Positions 7,828-17,272 of a stretch of DNA of 64,000 nt are shown piece after piece. The notes under the pieces are model-generated. The model was not told where the DNA came from. It was given only the letters and a program-made list of their open reading frames with translations, and did not search any database. Within the stretch, counting starts at the first letter, position 1. The number at the start of each line of letters is the position of its first letter. The stretch spans positions 27,817 through 91,816 of the forward strand of contig NZ_JAGPXN010000023.1 of assembly GCF_018070575.1 (NCBI RefSeq). The letters are read 5' to 3'. This DNA comes from Micromonospora sp. C31 (GTDB taxonomy: Bacteria; Actinomycetota; Actinomycetes; Mycobacteriales; Micromonosporaceae). A program made the translations under genes and the position numbers.

Positions 7828-8739
7828 ATGACCGCCCCCGCCGCCTACCAGGTGTCGCACCTCGACGCGCTGGAGGCCGAGAGCATCTTCGTGATGCGCG
7901 AGGTGGTCGCCGAGATGGAGCGGCCGGTGCTGCTCTTCTCGGGCGGCAAGGACTCGATCGTGATGCTCCGGCTGGCCCAGAAGGCGTTCGCCCCGGCCAA
8001 CGTCCCGTTCCCGGTCATGCACGTGGACACCGGGCACAACTTCCCCGAGGTCCTGGAGTACCGGGACCAGCGGGTCGCCGAGCTGGGGCTGCAACTGGTG
8101 GTGGCGAGCGTGCCGGAGGCGCTGGCCAGCGGGCTGGTGCGCGAGTCGGCCGACGGGATGCGCAACCGCATCCAGACCCCGGTGCTGCTGGAGGCGGTGG
8201 AGAAGCACCGCTTCGACGCGCTCTTCGGCGGAGCCCGCCGCGACGAGGAGAAGGCCCGCGCCAAGGAGCGGATGTTCAGCTTCCGCGACGAGTTCGGCCA
8301 GTGGGACCCGAAGAACCAGCGCCCGGAGCTGTGGGCGCTCTACAACGGCCGCCACCACCCGGGCGAGTCGATCCGGGTCTTCCCGCTGTCCAACTGGACC
8401 GAGCTGGACGTCTGGCACTACATCGCCCGCGAGCGCATCGCCCTGCCGTCGATCTACTACGCGCACGAGCGCGAGGTGGTCGAGCGCGACGGGATGCTCT
8501 ACGCGGTCAACGAGTTCTTCCGGCCCCGGACGGGTGAGGACCGGTTCAAGGCGCGGGTGCGCTACCGGACGGTGGGCGACGCGTCCTGCACGGCGGCGGT
8601 CCGTTCCGACGCCGACACGGTCGAGAAGGTCATCGAGGAGGTCGCCGCCACCCGGATCACCGAGCGCGGCGCGACCCGCGGCGACGACCGGGTCAGCGAG
8701 GCCGCCATGGAGGACCGCAAGCGGGAGGGCTACTTCTGA
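7828..8739 (+). CDS. cysD: Sulfate adenylyltransferase small subunit CysD
   Basis: Catalytic subunit that makes adenosine 5'-phosphosulfate from ATP and sulfate, in complex with the GTPase CysN. The 303-residue protein has the PP-loop SGGKDSIVML at about residues 38-47 and the conserved RRDEEKARAKERMFS and WTELDVWHYI blocks. The ATG at 7828 gives the family N-terminus MTAPAAYQVSHLDALE; an in-frame ATG at 7768 would add 20 residues that do not look conserved. Its stop shares one base with the cysN start (TGATG), so the two subunits are translationally coupled. Confidence 0.95.
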   Translation: MTAPAAYQVSHLDALEAESIFVMREVVAEMERPVLLFSGGKDSIVMLRLAQKAFAPANVPFPVMHVDTGHNFPEVLEYRDQRVAELGLQLVVASVPEALASGLVRESADGMRNRIQTPVLLEAVEKHRFDALFGGARRDEEKARAKERMFSFRDEFGQWDPKNQRPELWALYNGRHHPGESIRVFPLSNWTELDVWHYIARERIALPSIYYAHEREVVERDGMLYAVNEFFRPRTGEDRFKARVRYRTVGDASCTAAVRSDADTVEKVIEEVAATRITERGATRGDDRVSEAAMEDRKREGYF

Positions 8740-10076
8740 TGACCACCGAGACCGTCGCGCCCGAGGGCGCGGACCCGACGGACGGCCGGGCCGCCACCGG
8801 GGCCGGGCCGGAGGCCCGCCCGATGGACCTGCTGCGCTTCGCCACCGCCGGCAGCGTCGACGACGGCAAGTCGACCCTGATCGGCCGGCTGCTCTACGAC
8901 ACGAAGTCGCTCTTCACCGACCAGCTCGCCGCCGTCGAGGCGGTCAGCGCCGCGCGGGGCGACGAGTACACGAACCTGGCGCTGCTCACCGACGGCCTGC
9001 GGGCCGAACGCGAGCAGGGCATCACCATCGACGTCGCCTACCGCTACTTCGCCACGCCCAGGCGGAAGTTCATCATCGCGGACACCCCGGGGCACATCCA
9101 GTACACCCGCAACATGGTCACCGGGGCGTCGACCGCCGACCTGGCGCTGATCCTGGTGGACGCCCGCAAGGGCCTGGTCGAGCAGTCCCGCCGGCACGCG
9201 TTCCTCTGCTCGCTGCTGCGGGTGCCGCACCTGGTCCTCTGCGTCAACAAGATGGACCTGGTCGACTTCTCGCAGGAGGTCTTCGAGCGGATCGCGGACG
9301 AGTTCACCGCGTTCGCCGCGAAGCTCGAGGTGCCCGACCTGACGGTGGTGCCGGTCTCCGCGCTGCGCGGCGACAACATCGTCACCCGCTCGGACAACAT
9401 GCCCTGGTACGAGGGCCCGTCGCTGCTGCACCACTTGGAGCGGGTGCACATCGCCAGCGACCGCAACCTGGTCGACGTGCGCTTCCCGGTGCAGTACGTG
9501 ATCCGCCCGCAGTCGACCACCGTCACCGACTACCGGGGCTACGCCGGTCAGGTCGCCTCCGGCGTGCTCAAGCCGGGCGACGAGGTGATGGTGCTGCCGT
9601 CGGGGTTCACCAGCCGGATCGCCGCCGTGGAGACCGCCGACGGGCCGGTCGCGGAGGCGTTCCCGCCGATGTCGGTGACCGTACGCCTGGAAGACGAGAT
9701 CGACATCTCCCGGGGCGACATGATCTGCCGGCCGAACAACGCCCCGTCGGTGTCCCAGGACATCGAGGCGATGGTGTGCTGGATGGACGAGACCCGTCCG
9801 CTGCGGGTCGGCGGCAGGTACGCCATCAAGCACACCACCCGCTCGGCGCGGGCGATCGTGCGGGCGCTGCACTACCGGCTGGACATCAACTCGTTGCACC
9901 GCGACGAGTCCGCGGACGGGCTGGGGCTCAACGAGATCGGCCGGGTGCGGCTGCGGACGACCGTTCCGCTGCTAGCGGACGAGTACCGCCGCAACCGCAC
10001 CACCGGCGGTTTCGTGATCATCGACGAGGCCACGAACCGTACGGTCGGCGCGGGGATGATCGTCGAAGCGCAGTGA
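8739..10076 (+). CDS. cysN: Sulfate adenylyltransferase large subunit CysN (GTPase)
   Basis: GTP hydrolysis by this subunit drives APS synthesis by CysD. The 445-residue translation-factor-like protein has the P-loop GSVDDGKST near 38-46, switch II DTPGH near 115, and the G4 motif NKMD near 169, followed by two beta-barrel domains. It lacks the C-terminal APS kinase (CysC) domain found in some fused CysNC proteins, and no cysC gene is seen nearby. APS would therefore go either straight to an APS reductase or to a kinase encoded elsewhere. It starts within the cysD stop codon. Confidence 0.95.
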   Translation: MTTETVAPEGADPTDGRAATGAGPEARPMDLLRFATAGSVDDGKSTLIGRLLYDTKSLFTDQLAAVEAVSAARGDEYTNLALLTDGLRAEREQGITIDVAYRYFATPRRKFIIADTPGHIQYTRNMVTGASTADLALILVDARKGLVEQSRRHAFLCSLLRVPHLVLCVNKMDLVDFSQEVFERIADEFTAFAAKLEVPDLTVVPVSALRGDNIVTRSDNMPWYEGPSLLHHLERVHIASDRNLVDVRFPVQYVIRPQSTTVTDYRGYAGQVASGVLKPGDEVMVLPSGFTSRIAAVETADGPVAEAFPPMSVTVRLEDEIDISRGDMICRPNNAPSVSQDIEAMVCWMDETRPLRVGGRYAIKHTTRSARAIVRALHYRLDINSLHRDESADGLGLNEIGRVRLRTTVPLLADEYRRNRTTGGFVIIDEATNRTVGAGMIVEAQ

Positions 10077-10111
10077 GTCCCCGCCGACGGGCCGGCGCCC
10101 GCCCGCGGTGC

Positions 10112-11268
<1,157 letters not shown>

Positions 11269-11272
<4 letters not shown>

Positions 11273-12252
11273 CGTGGCCCCGCGACGTGCGTGCGGTAGA
11301 AGGCCCAGGCGTCACCGACGATGTCGGGCAGGGTCGGCTTGCGCGGCACCCAACCCAGTTCCTCGCGGGCCAGCGCGGACGACGCGACCAGTTCGGCGGG
11401 GTCGCCCTCGCGGCGCGGGCCGACCTCGACGGGCACGGGGTGCCCGGTGACCTCGCGGACCACGTCGACCACCTGCCGGTTGGTGAAGCCGTTGCCGTTG
11501 CCCAGGTTGTAGATCCGGTGCTGGCCGGCGGTCGCCGCGTCGAGCGCCAGCAGGTGGGCGCGGGCCAGGTCGGCGACGTGGATGTAGTCGCGCACGCAGG
11601 TGCCGTCGACGGTCGGGTAGTCGTCGCCGAAGAGCTGGAGCTTCTCCCGCCGGCCGGCGGCCACCTCCAGCGCGATCGGGATGAGGTGGGTCTCGGGGTC
11701 GTGCCGCTCGCCGAGCGCCACGTCGCCGTCGAGGTAGGCGCCGGCGACGTTGAAGTAGCGCAGCGAGACGGCGGCCAGGCCGTGCCCGACGGCCTCGGAG
11801 GTGAGGGCCATGTCGACGGCGAGCTTGGTGGCGCCGTACGTGTTGGTGGGGGCCTTCACGGCGGTCTCGGGGATCGGCAGCTCGGTGGGGTTGCCGTAGA
11901 CGGCGGCGGTGGAGGAGAAGACCAGGCGGGGCACGCCGGCGGCCCGGACGGCGTCGATCAGGGCGAGCGAGCCGACGGTGTTGGTGTGCCAGTAGAGCTC
12001 GGGCCTGGTCATCGACTCGCCCGCGGCGATCAGCGCGGCGAAGTGCAGCACCCCGTTGAAGCCCGCGTCGGGGGTGAGCACCCGCGCGGCGTCGTGGACG
12101 GGCGCGTCGACGTACGTCGCGTCGGGGGCGAGCGCCTCCCGGTGGCCGGTGCGCAGGTCGTCGAGCACCACCACCTCGTGGCCGGCGTCGAGCAGCATCC
12201 GGGTCACCACGCTGCCGATGAAGCCGGCGCCGCCGGTGACGAGCAGTTTCAC
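11269..12252 (-). CDS. galE: UDP-glucose 4-epimerase
   Basis: Interconverts UDP-glucose and UDP-galactose. The 327-residue short-chain dehydrogenase-like protein has the NAD motif GGAGFIGS at residues 7-14, the catalytic Ser region SSTAAVYGNP and the YGATK catalytic tyrosine/lysine near residue 139. Normal length for the family. It is the first gene of a pair with galK and is transcribed away from the CBS-domain gene at 12428. The 175-base gap between the two starts should hold both promoters; no clear hexamers stand out. Confidence 0.94.
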
Positions 12253-12427
12253 GTCGGTCTCCTCCTGCCTGGCCGCCCGGTTGCGACCCGTGTCGTGATC
12301 ACCCTACGGCCGGTGGCCCGGTGGCCGCCCCGCGTCAGTCACCGCATCGATCCATCATGATTGCACAACTTCGAACAGAGCCGCACATCGGCTGCCCGCC
12401 GGCCCGGCGCTGTCTACCATCACTGTC

Positions 12428-13453
12428 ATGCGGGAAGCGGGTGCTCCCGGGCTGCGGCGACGCGCCCGGAGCCGGTCACGCCGCGAGCCGGGGCCGCTAC
12501 CCCGGGCCGTCGCCCGGATGGTGGTGCGCGCCGCCGACGCCGCCACCCGCGTGGTGACGGCCCTGCTCGGCGCCAGCCCGGCGGCCGGCCGGGAGCGGAT
12601 CAGCGAGGCGGAGCTGCGCGACCTGGTCGCCGCCAACACCCTGCTCGACCCGGTCGAGCGGCGGATCATCGACGAGGTGCTGGTCGCGGGCGCGAGCCTG
12701 GTCCGCAAGGTGATGATGCCGCGCACCGAGGTCGTCTTCCTCTCCGCCGGGCTCACCATCGCCGAAGCGGAGCGGTTGGTGCGGGCCGAGACGCACACCC
12801 GCTACCCGGTCGTCGACGGCACCCACGACGACGTGGTCGGCTTCGTGCATCTGCGCGACGTGCTGCTCCGCCCCGACGTCGACCCCTGCACCACGGTCGG
12901 CGAGCTGACCCGCGAGGTGAAGCGGCTGCCCGGCAGCAAACGGGTGCTCGCCGCGCTCAGCGAGATGCGCCGGGAACGCCACCACCTCGCCGTGGTCGTC
13001 GACGAGTACGGCGGCACCGCCGGCATCGTCACCCTGGAGGACCTGATCGAGGAGCTGATCGGGGAGATCCACGACGAGTACGACACCGACCCCGACCCGG
13101 TGCACGTGGGGCTGCCCGCCGTGGTGGACGGCCGGCTCAACCTCGCCGACTTCGCCGAGCACACGGGGGTGCGCCTGCCGCCCGGCCCGTACGAGACGGT
13201 CGGCGGTTTCGTGATGGCCGCGCTGGGCCGGCTCCCGGTCGCCGGCGACGAGGTGCCGGTGACCGTCGGCCGGCCCGGCGACGACGGCCCGGAACCCGAC
13301 GACCCGCCCGGCGGCTGGCTGCTGCGGGTGCTCACGCTGGAGGGGCGGCGGGTGGCCCGGGTCACGGTTGCCGACGCGCGCGTGCCGGAGCCACGGCGCG
13401 AGGTCACCGCCCCGACACCGGTGGAGCGGAGCCGACCCGCCGGCCCGTCATGA
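12428..13453 (+). CDS. CorC/HlyC-like protein: CBS domain pair plus transporter-associated domain
   Basis: A 341-residue protein with a basic N-terminus, a linker ending RKVMMPRTEVVF, two CBS domains (about residues 100-220, with VVVDEYGGTAGIVTLEDLIE near 190-209), and a C-terminal CorC_HlyC domain (about 235-320, with GGFVMAALGRLP). Unlike the larger CNNM/YhdP relatives it has no N-terminal DUF21 membrane domain. It therefore resembles the soluble CorC type, which in other bacteria is linked to Mg2+/Co2+ efflux, though no partner transporter is visible here. The C-terminal 45 residues are Pro/Glu/Arg-rich and probably disordered. Exact role unknown. Confidence 0.82.
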   Translation: MREAGAPGLRRRARSRSRREPGPLPRAVARMVVRAADAATRVVTALLGASPAAGRERISEAELRDLVAANTLLDPVERRIIDEVLVAGASLVRKVMMPRTEVVFLSAGLTIAEAERLVRAETHTRYPVVDGTHDDVVGFVHLRDVLLRPDVDPCTTVGELTREVKRLPGSKRVLAALSEMRRERHHLAVVVDEYGGTAGIVTLEDLIEELIGEIHDEYDTDPDPVHVGLPAVVDGRLNLADFAEHTGVRLPPGPYETVGGFVMAALGRLPVAGDEVPVTVGRPGDDGPEPDDPPGGWLLRVLTLEGRRVARVTVADARVPEPRREVTAPTPVERSRPAGPS

Positions 13454-13486
13454 CGCGCACCGGGTCTTGCTGACAGAATTGCCGCC

Positions 13487-14512
13487 ATGTCCGACGTTCC
13501 CGCCCGCCCCCGCGTCTTCTCCGGCATCCAGCCGACGGCCGACTCGTTCCACCTCGGCAACTACCTGGGCGCCGTTCGGCACTGGGTGGCGTTGCAGGAC
13601 ACCCACGACGCCTACTACTGCGTGGTCGACCTGCACGCGATCACGGCGGGGCACGACCCGAAGACGCTCGTGCAGCGCTCCCGGATGGCCGCCGCGCAGC
13701 TCTTCGCCGTCGGTCTCGACCCGGAGCGCAGCGCGCTCTTCGTGCAGTCGCAGGTGCCCGAGCACTCGCAGCTCGCCTGGGTGCTCGGCTGCATCACCGG
13801 GTTCGGCGAGGCGAGCCGGATGACGCAGTTCAAGGACAAGTCGCAGAAGCAGGGCGGCGAGCGGGCGAGCGTCGGCCTGTTCACCTACCCGATCCTGCAG
13901 GCCGCCGACATCCTGCTCTACCAGGCGAACGCCGTGCCGGTCGGCGAGGACCAGCGCCAGCACCTGGAACTCTCCCGCGACCTCGCCCAGCGGTTCAACT
14001 CGCTGTTCGGGCAGACCCTGACGGTGCCCGCGCCGCACATCGTCAAGGACACCGCGAAGATCACCGACCTGCAGGACCCGACGGCCAAGATGTCGAAGTC
14101 GTCCTCGTCGCCGGCCGGCATCGTCAACCTGCTGGAGGACCCGGCCCGCTCGGCCAAGAAGATCCGTTCCGCGGTCACGGACACCGGGCGCGAGATCGTC
14201 TTCGACACCGAGACCAAACCCGGCGTCTCCAACCTGTTGACCATCTACTCCGCGTTGAGCGGGCGCAGCGTCGACGACCTGGTCGCCGCGTACGCCGGCA
14301 AGGGCTACGGCGACCTGAAGAAGGACCTCGGCGAGGTGGTACGGGAGTTCGTCGGCCCGATCCAGGAGCGCACCCGGACCTACCTCGACGACCCGGCGCA
14401 GCTCGACAAGCTGCTCGCCGCAGGCGCGGAGAAGGCCCGCGTCGTCGCCGATGCGACGCTGCGCACCGTGTACGAGCGGGTGGGCTTCTTCCCGCCGGTG
14501 CGCGGCGAGTAG
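13487..14512 (+). CDS. trpS: Tryptophanyl-tRNA synthetase
   Basis: Charges tRNA-Trp. The 341-residue class I synthetase has the HIGH-like motif in FHLGNYLG at residues 21-28 and KMSKS at 201-205 in the context DPTAKMSKSSSS. The ATG at 13487 gives MSDVPARPRVFSGIQPT, typical of actinobacterial TrpRS. The gap from the upstream CBS gene is only 33 bases. The downstream gene encodes a 2H phosphoesterase on the same strand. Confidence 0.97.
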   Translation: MSDVPARPRVFSGIQPTADSFHLGNYLGAVRHWVALQDTHDAYYCVVDLHAITAGHDPKTLVQRSRMAAAQLFAVGLDPERSALFVQSQVPEHSQLAWVLGCITGFGEASRMTQFKDKSQKQGGERASVGLFTYPILQAADILLYQANAVPVGEDQRQHLELSRDLAQRFNSLFGQTLTVPAPHIVKDTAKITDLQDPTAKMSKSSSSPAGIVNLLEDPARSAKKIRSAVTDTGREIVFDTETKPGVSNLLTIYSALSGRSVDDLVAAYAGKGYGDLKKDLGEVVREFVGPIQERTRTYLDDPAQLDKLLAAGAEKARVVADATLRTVYERVGFFPPVRGE

Positions 14513-14558
14513 CGCCCCGGCGCGACGGGTGAGGGCGGACGAGCCGGTGGGCGGAGGG

Positions 14559-15116
14559 ATGACGCAGAGCGTGGATCGCAGGGACGGGGCGCCGGACGCC
14601 GGTGACACCATCGAGATCGGCATCGCGGTCGACATCCCCGAGCCGTGGGGCGGCATGCTCACCCGGCGGCGCGTCGAGGCCGGCGACCCGCGGGTCGTCC
14701 CGGCACACGTGACCCTGCTCGGGCCGACCGAGATCCCGGTGGCGACGCTGCCGGCGGTGGAACGGCACCTCGGCACGGTCGCCGCCGCCCACCTGCCGTT
14801 CAGCCTGCACCTGCGGGGCACCGGCACGTTCCGCCCGGTCACCCAGGTCGTCTTCGTGGCCGTGGCCGCGGGGATCAGCGAGTGCGAGCTGCTCGCCGCC
14901 GCGATCAGGGCCGCCCCCGAGCTGTACCGCGAGACGCGCTTCCCGTACCACCCGCACGTCACGGTCGCGCAGGACGTCACGCCGGAGGCGCTGGACCGGG
15001 CGTACGAGGACCTGGCCGACTTCTCGGCGATGTTCGAGGTCGAGGCGTTCACGCTCTTCTCGCACAGCGGGCAGACCCGGTGGCAGCCGCGCCGGGACTT
15101 CCGGCTGGGCGGCTGA
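14559..15116 (+). CDS. 2'-5' RNA ligase family (2H phosphoesterase) protein
   Basis: A 185-residue protein with the two HxT motifs that define the 2H phosphoesterase fold: HVTLLGP at residues 50-56 and HVTVAQD at 133-139, on the expected two-fold pseudo-symmetric scaffold. Such enzymes act on 2',3'-cyclic or 2'-5' phosphodiester bonds of RNA or nucleotides; the substrate here is unknown. The ATG at 14559 follows GGAGG at 14552-14556, a rather close spacing; a more upstream start is possible. It follows trpS by 46 bases and may be cotranscribed with it. Confidence 0.82.
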   Translation: MTQSVDRRDGAPDAGDTIEIGIAVDIPEPWGGMLTRRRVEAGDPRVVPAHVTLLGPTEIPVATLPAVERHLGTVAAAHLPFSLHLRGTGTFRPVTQVVFVAVAAGISECELLAAAIRAAPELYRETRFPYHPHVTVAQDVTPEALDRAYEDLADFSAMFEVEAFTLFSHSGQTRWQPRRDFRLGG

Positions 15117-15238
15117 ACGGTCGCCCGGGTGCGCCACGGCGTCCACGCCGCCGCCGGCTCCCGCCGTACGACCGCCGCCGGGCGCGGGTCGGCGCCCGGT
15201 CGCCCGCACGCCGGCGGAAGATCGGCGAGGATGACGAC

Positions 15239-16162
15239 GTGAACGTGCTGGGCCGCATCGAGGCGGGCATCGACCGCCGAATCAGTGCCGCGCGCCGCCG
15301 GTGGGGCGCCGCCGACCACCTCTGGCGGGCCGGCGTGCTCTACAACGACGTGCTGGGCGGGCGGCTGGCCGCCGCGATCGCCTACTACGGCTTCTTCGCG
15401 GTCTTCGCGCTGGCGCTGGTCGGATACTCGATCTTCGGGGCCATCCTGGAGGACAACGACGAGGTCAGCGCGGCCGCCGCGGACTTCCTCCGGGAGAACC
15501 TGCCGTTCCTGGATCCGGTGCAGATCGCCGAGAGCAGCGGCACGGTCGGGGTGATCGGCCTGATCATTCTCGCGTTCACCGGCGTCGGCTGGGTGGAGGC
15601 GATCCGCTCCTCCCAGCGGCTCATGTACGGCCTCAACCAGCAGCCCGGCAACCTGGTGGTGCGCCGCCTGGTCGACCTCGGCGTGCTGTTGGTGATCTTC
15701 GTGCTGCTCGGCGTCTCGGTGGCGGCGGTGGACGCCCTGGAGTCGCTGCTGCGCTTCCTGCTGCGCAGCACCGGCTCGGTCGGCCTGACCACGATCAGCG
15801 CGGTGCTCAGCGTGCTGGTCAACGCGGTGCTGGCCACCCTGCTGCTGCTGGCGGTGCCGAGGCTGCGGATGAGCCGGTCCCGGCTGCGCCCGGTGGTGCT
15901 GCTGGTCGCGGTCGGCATCACGCTGCTGAACACCGTCGGGCGCTTCTACGTGGTGCGCACGGAGCGTAATCCGGCGTACACGGTGGTGGCGGGCGCCGTC
16001 GGGCTGCTGCTCTACCTCTACCTGCTCAACCAGCTGGTGCTCTTCGGGGCGGCGTTGGCCGCGACCAGCCCGCGCGGCAGGGTGGTGGATCTGGCGGAGG
16101 GGCCCGGGGAGGCCGGCCTCGACGCGGACACGGACCCCGGGGCCCCGGGCGGGGCCGGATGA
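15239..16162 (+). CDS. YihY/BrkB family inner membrane protein
   Basis: A 307-residue protein with six strongly hydrophobic segments. It has the YihY-type features: an N-terminal amphipathic region, AAIAYYGFFAVFALALVGYS, and a C-terminal LLLYLYLLNQLVLFGAALAA segment. The family (once misnamed RNase BN) is of unsettled function. The GTG at 15239 follows GCGAGG at 15225-15230. The last four bases overlap the start of the GntR gene, so the two are translationally coupled and probably one transcription unit. Confidence 0.85.
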   Translation: MNVLGRIEAGIDRRISAARRRWGAADHLWRAGVLYNDVLGGRLAAAIAYYGFFAVFALALVGYSIFGAILEDNDEVSAAAADFLRENLPFLDPVQIAESSGTVGVIGLIILAFTGVGWVEAIRSSQRLMYGLNQQPGNLVVRRLVDLGVLLVIFVLLGVSVAAVDALESLLRFLLRSTGSVGLTTISAVLSVLVNAVLATLLLLAVPRLRMSRSRLRPVVLLVAVGITLLNTVGRFYVVRTERNPAYTVVAGAVGLLLYLYLLNQLVLFGAALAATSPRGRVVDLAEGPGEAGLDADTDPGAPGGAG

Positions 16163-16545
16163 ACGGGGGGCCGGGCGTGCGGATCGCGATCGAACAGGGC
16201 TCGGCGGTGCCGCCGTACGAGCAGGTGCGCGGGCAACTCGCGGAGCTGATCGGGACGGGCCGGTTGGCGGTGGGCACCCGGCTGCCGACCGTGCGACGGT
16301 TCGCGGCCGACCTCGGGCTGGCGGTGAACACGGTGGCCCGGGCCTACCGGGAACTGGAGGCGGCTGGCCTGTTGGAGACCCGGGGCCGGCACGGCACGTT
16401 CGTCGCACCCGGGCGCGACGACGCGACGGACCGGTTGCAGCGGGTGGCGGCCGACTACGCCGCCGAGGCCGCCCGGCTGGGCGTGCCGCCCGCGGCGGCG
16501 CTGGCCCTGGTGCGCGCGGCGTTGGACGCGGCCCGACCGGCCTGA
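16159..16545 (+). CDS. GntR family regulator (YtrA-like, short effector domain)
   Basis: A 128-residue regulator with a winged helix in the first 75 residues: YEQVRGQLAELIGTGRLAVG, then LPTVRRFAADLGLAVNTVAR and GLLETRGRHGTFV. The remaining 50 residues are a short helical tail of the size seen in the YtrA subfamily, too small for a FadR- or HutC-type ligand domain. YtrA regulators often control adjacent membrane-protein or ABC genes. Here the ATG overlaps the stop of the YihY gene (ATGA), so that gene is the likely target. Confidence 0.87.
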   Translation: MNGGPGVRIAIEQGSAVPPYEQVRGQLAELIGTGRLAVGTRLPTVRRFAADLGLAVNTVARAYRELEAAGLLETRGRHGTFVAPGRDDATDRLQRVAADYAAEAARLGVPPAAALALVRAALDAARPA

Positions 16546-16673
16546 CGGCGGCTGTGCCAGCTGACCGGCGACGCGGGTCAGGGGCGCCGGCGACCCCGCC
16601 GTCCGGTGCGCGCGGGAGGGGGAATGGCGGGAATGGCTCCCCGGGCGTCCGGCGCCGCGGACATGATGGGCGC

Positions 16674-17114
16674 GTGGGCGCACTCGTGACACTGGACCTG
16701 CCGGACGACTCGCCGATGCTCGGCCTGCCGTGGATCATCACCTTCGGCCCGCTCGGCGACCCGGACGAGTGGGAGCCGGTGGTCTGCGGCCCCTACGAGC
16801 GGCCGCACGCCCTCGCGCTGGCCGAGTCGATCGTCGCCGAGGAGCAGCTGATGGCGGTGGTCGAGCCGCTGCTGCCCGCGGTCTCGGCCGAGGAGATCCG
16901 CGGTGAGATCGCCGCGGCGCAGATCGCCGCCGAGGACGAGGCGGCGCAGCTCGACCACACCGATCTCTACGGCGACTTCGAGGACACCGTCGACGAGGAG
17001 TTGGAGGCGGCGGGCGAGGATGCCGAGGGCGGGGAGCCGCTCGCCCCGCCCACCGAGGCCGAGCTGCGGGCCGGCTTCGGGCGCATCGCCGCCAGGCTCA
17101 CCGGCGGCGTCTGA
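16674..17114 (+). CDS. Small acidic actinobacterial protein of unknown function
   Basis: About 146 residues from the GTG at 16674; another GTG at 16686 is also possible and neither has a strong ribosome site. The N-terminus (LPWIITFGPLGDPDEWEPVV) is hydrophobic with conserved-looking aromatic residues. The middle is a helical segment, and the second half is very rich in Glu, Asp and Ala. I do not recognise a characterised family. Third-position GC is high throughout, supporting real coding. It is the last rightward gene before the convergent amylase-type gene. Confidence 0.65.
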   Translation: MGALVTLDLPDDSPMLGLPWIITFGPLGDPDEWEPVVCGPYERPHALALAESIVAEEQLMAVVEPLLPAVSAEEIRGEIAAAQIAAEDEAAQLDHTDLYGDFEDTVDEELEAAGEDAEGGEPLAPPTEAELRAGFGRIAARLTGGV

Positions 17115-17144
17115 GCCGATCCGGGCCGACGCGTCCAGACGGAC

Positions 17145-17180
17145 GCCGGCGCCACCGGAGCGGACCCCGGAGGCGCCGGC
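17145..17180. terminator. Hairpin between convergent genes
   Basis: GCCGGCGCC (17145-17153) pairs perfectly with GGCGCCGGC (17172-17180), and the loop can form a further CCGG/CCGG pairing. It lies between the rightward gene ending at 17114 and the leftward gene ending at 17273, so it could act as a bidirectional terminator. No T-run is present. Confidence 0.4.
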
Positions 17181-17272
17181 GCCACCTCACCCCCCACCAC
17201 AAGGGGTCGGTAGCCCAGTCGCCCGTCGGCGCGGGGCACGACGGACGACCAGGTCGATGACGGGTTACCCGC

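Noticed and set aside
13448..16741. Open frame of about 1097 codons on the minus strand
   Set aside because: It runs antisense through trpS, the 2H phosphoesterase, YihY and GntR genes, all of which are well supported on the plus strand.
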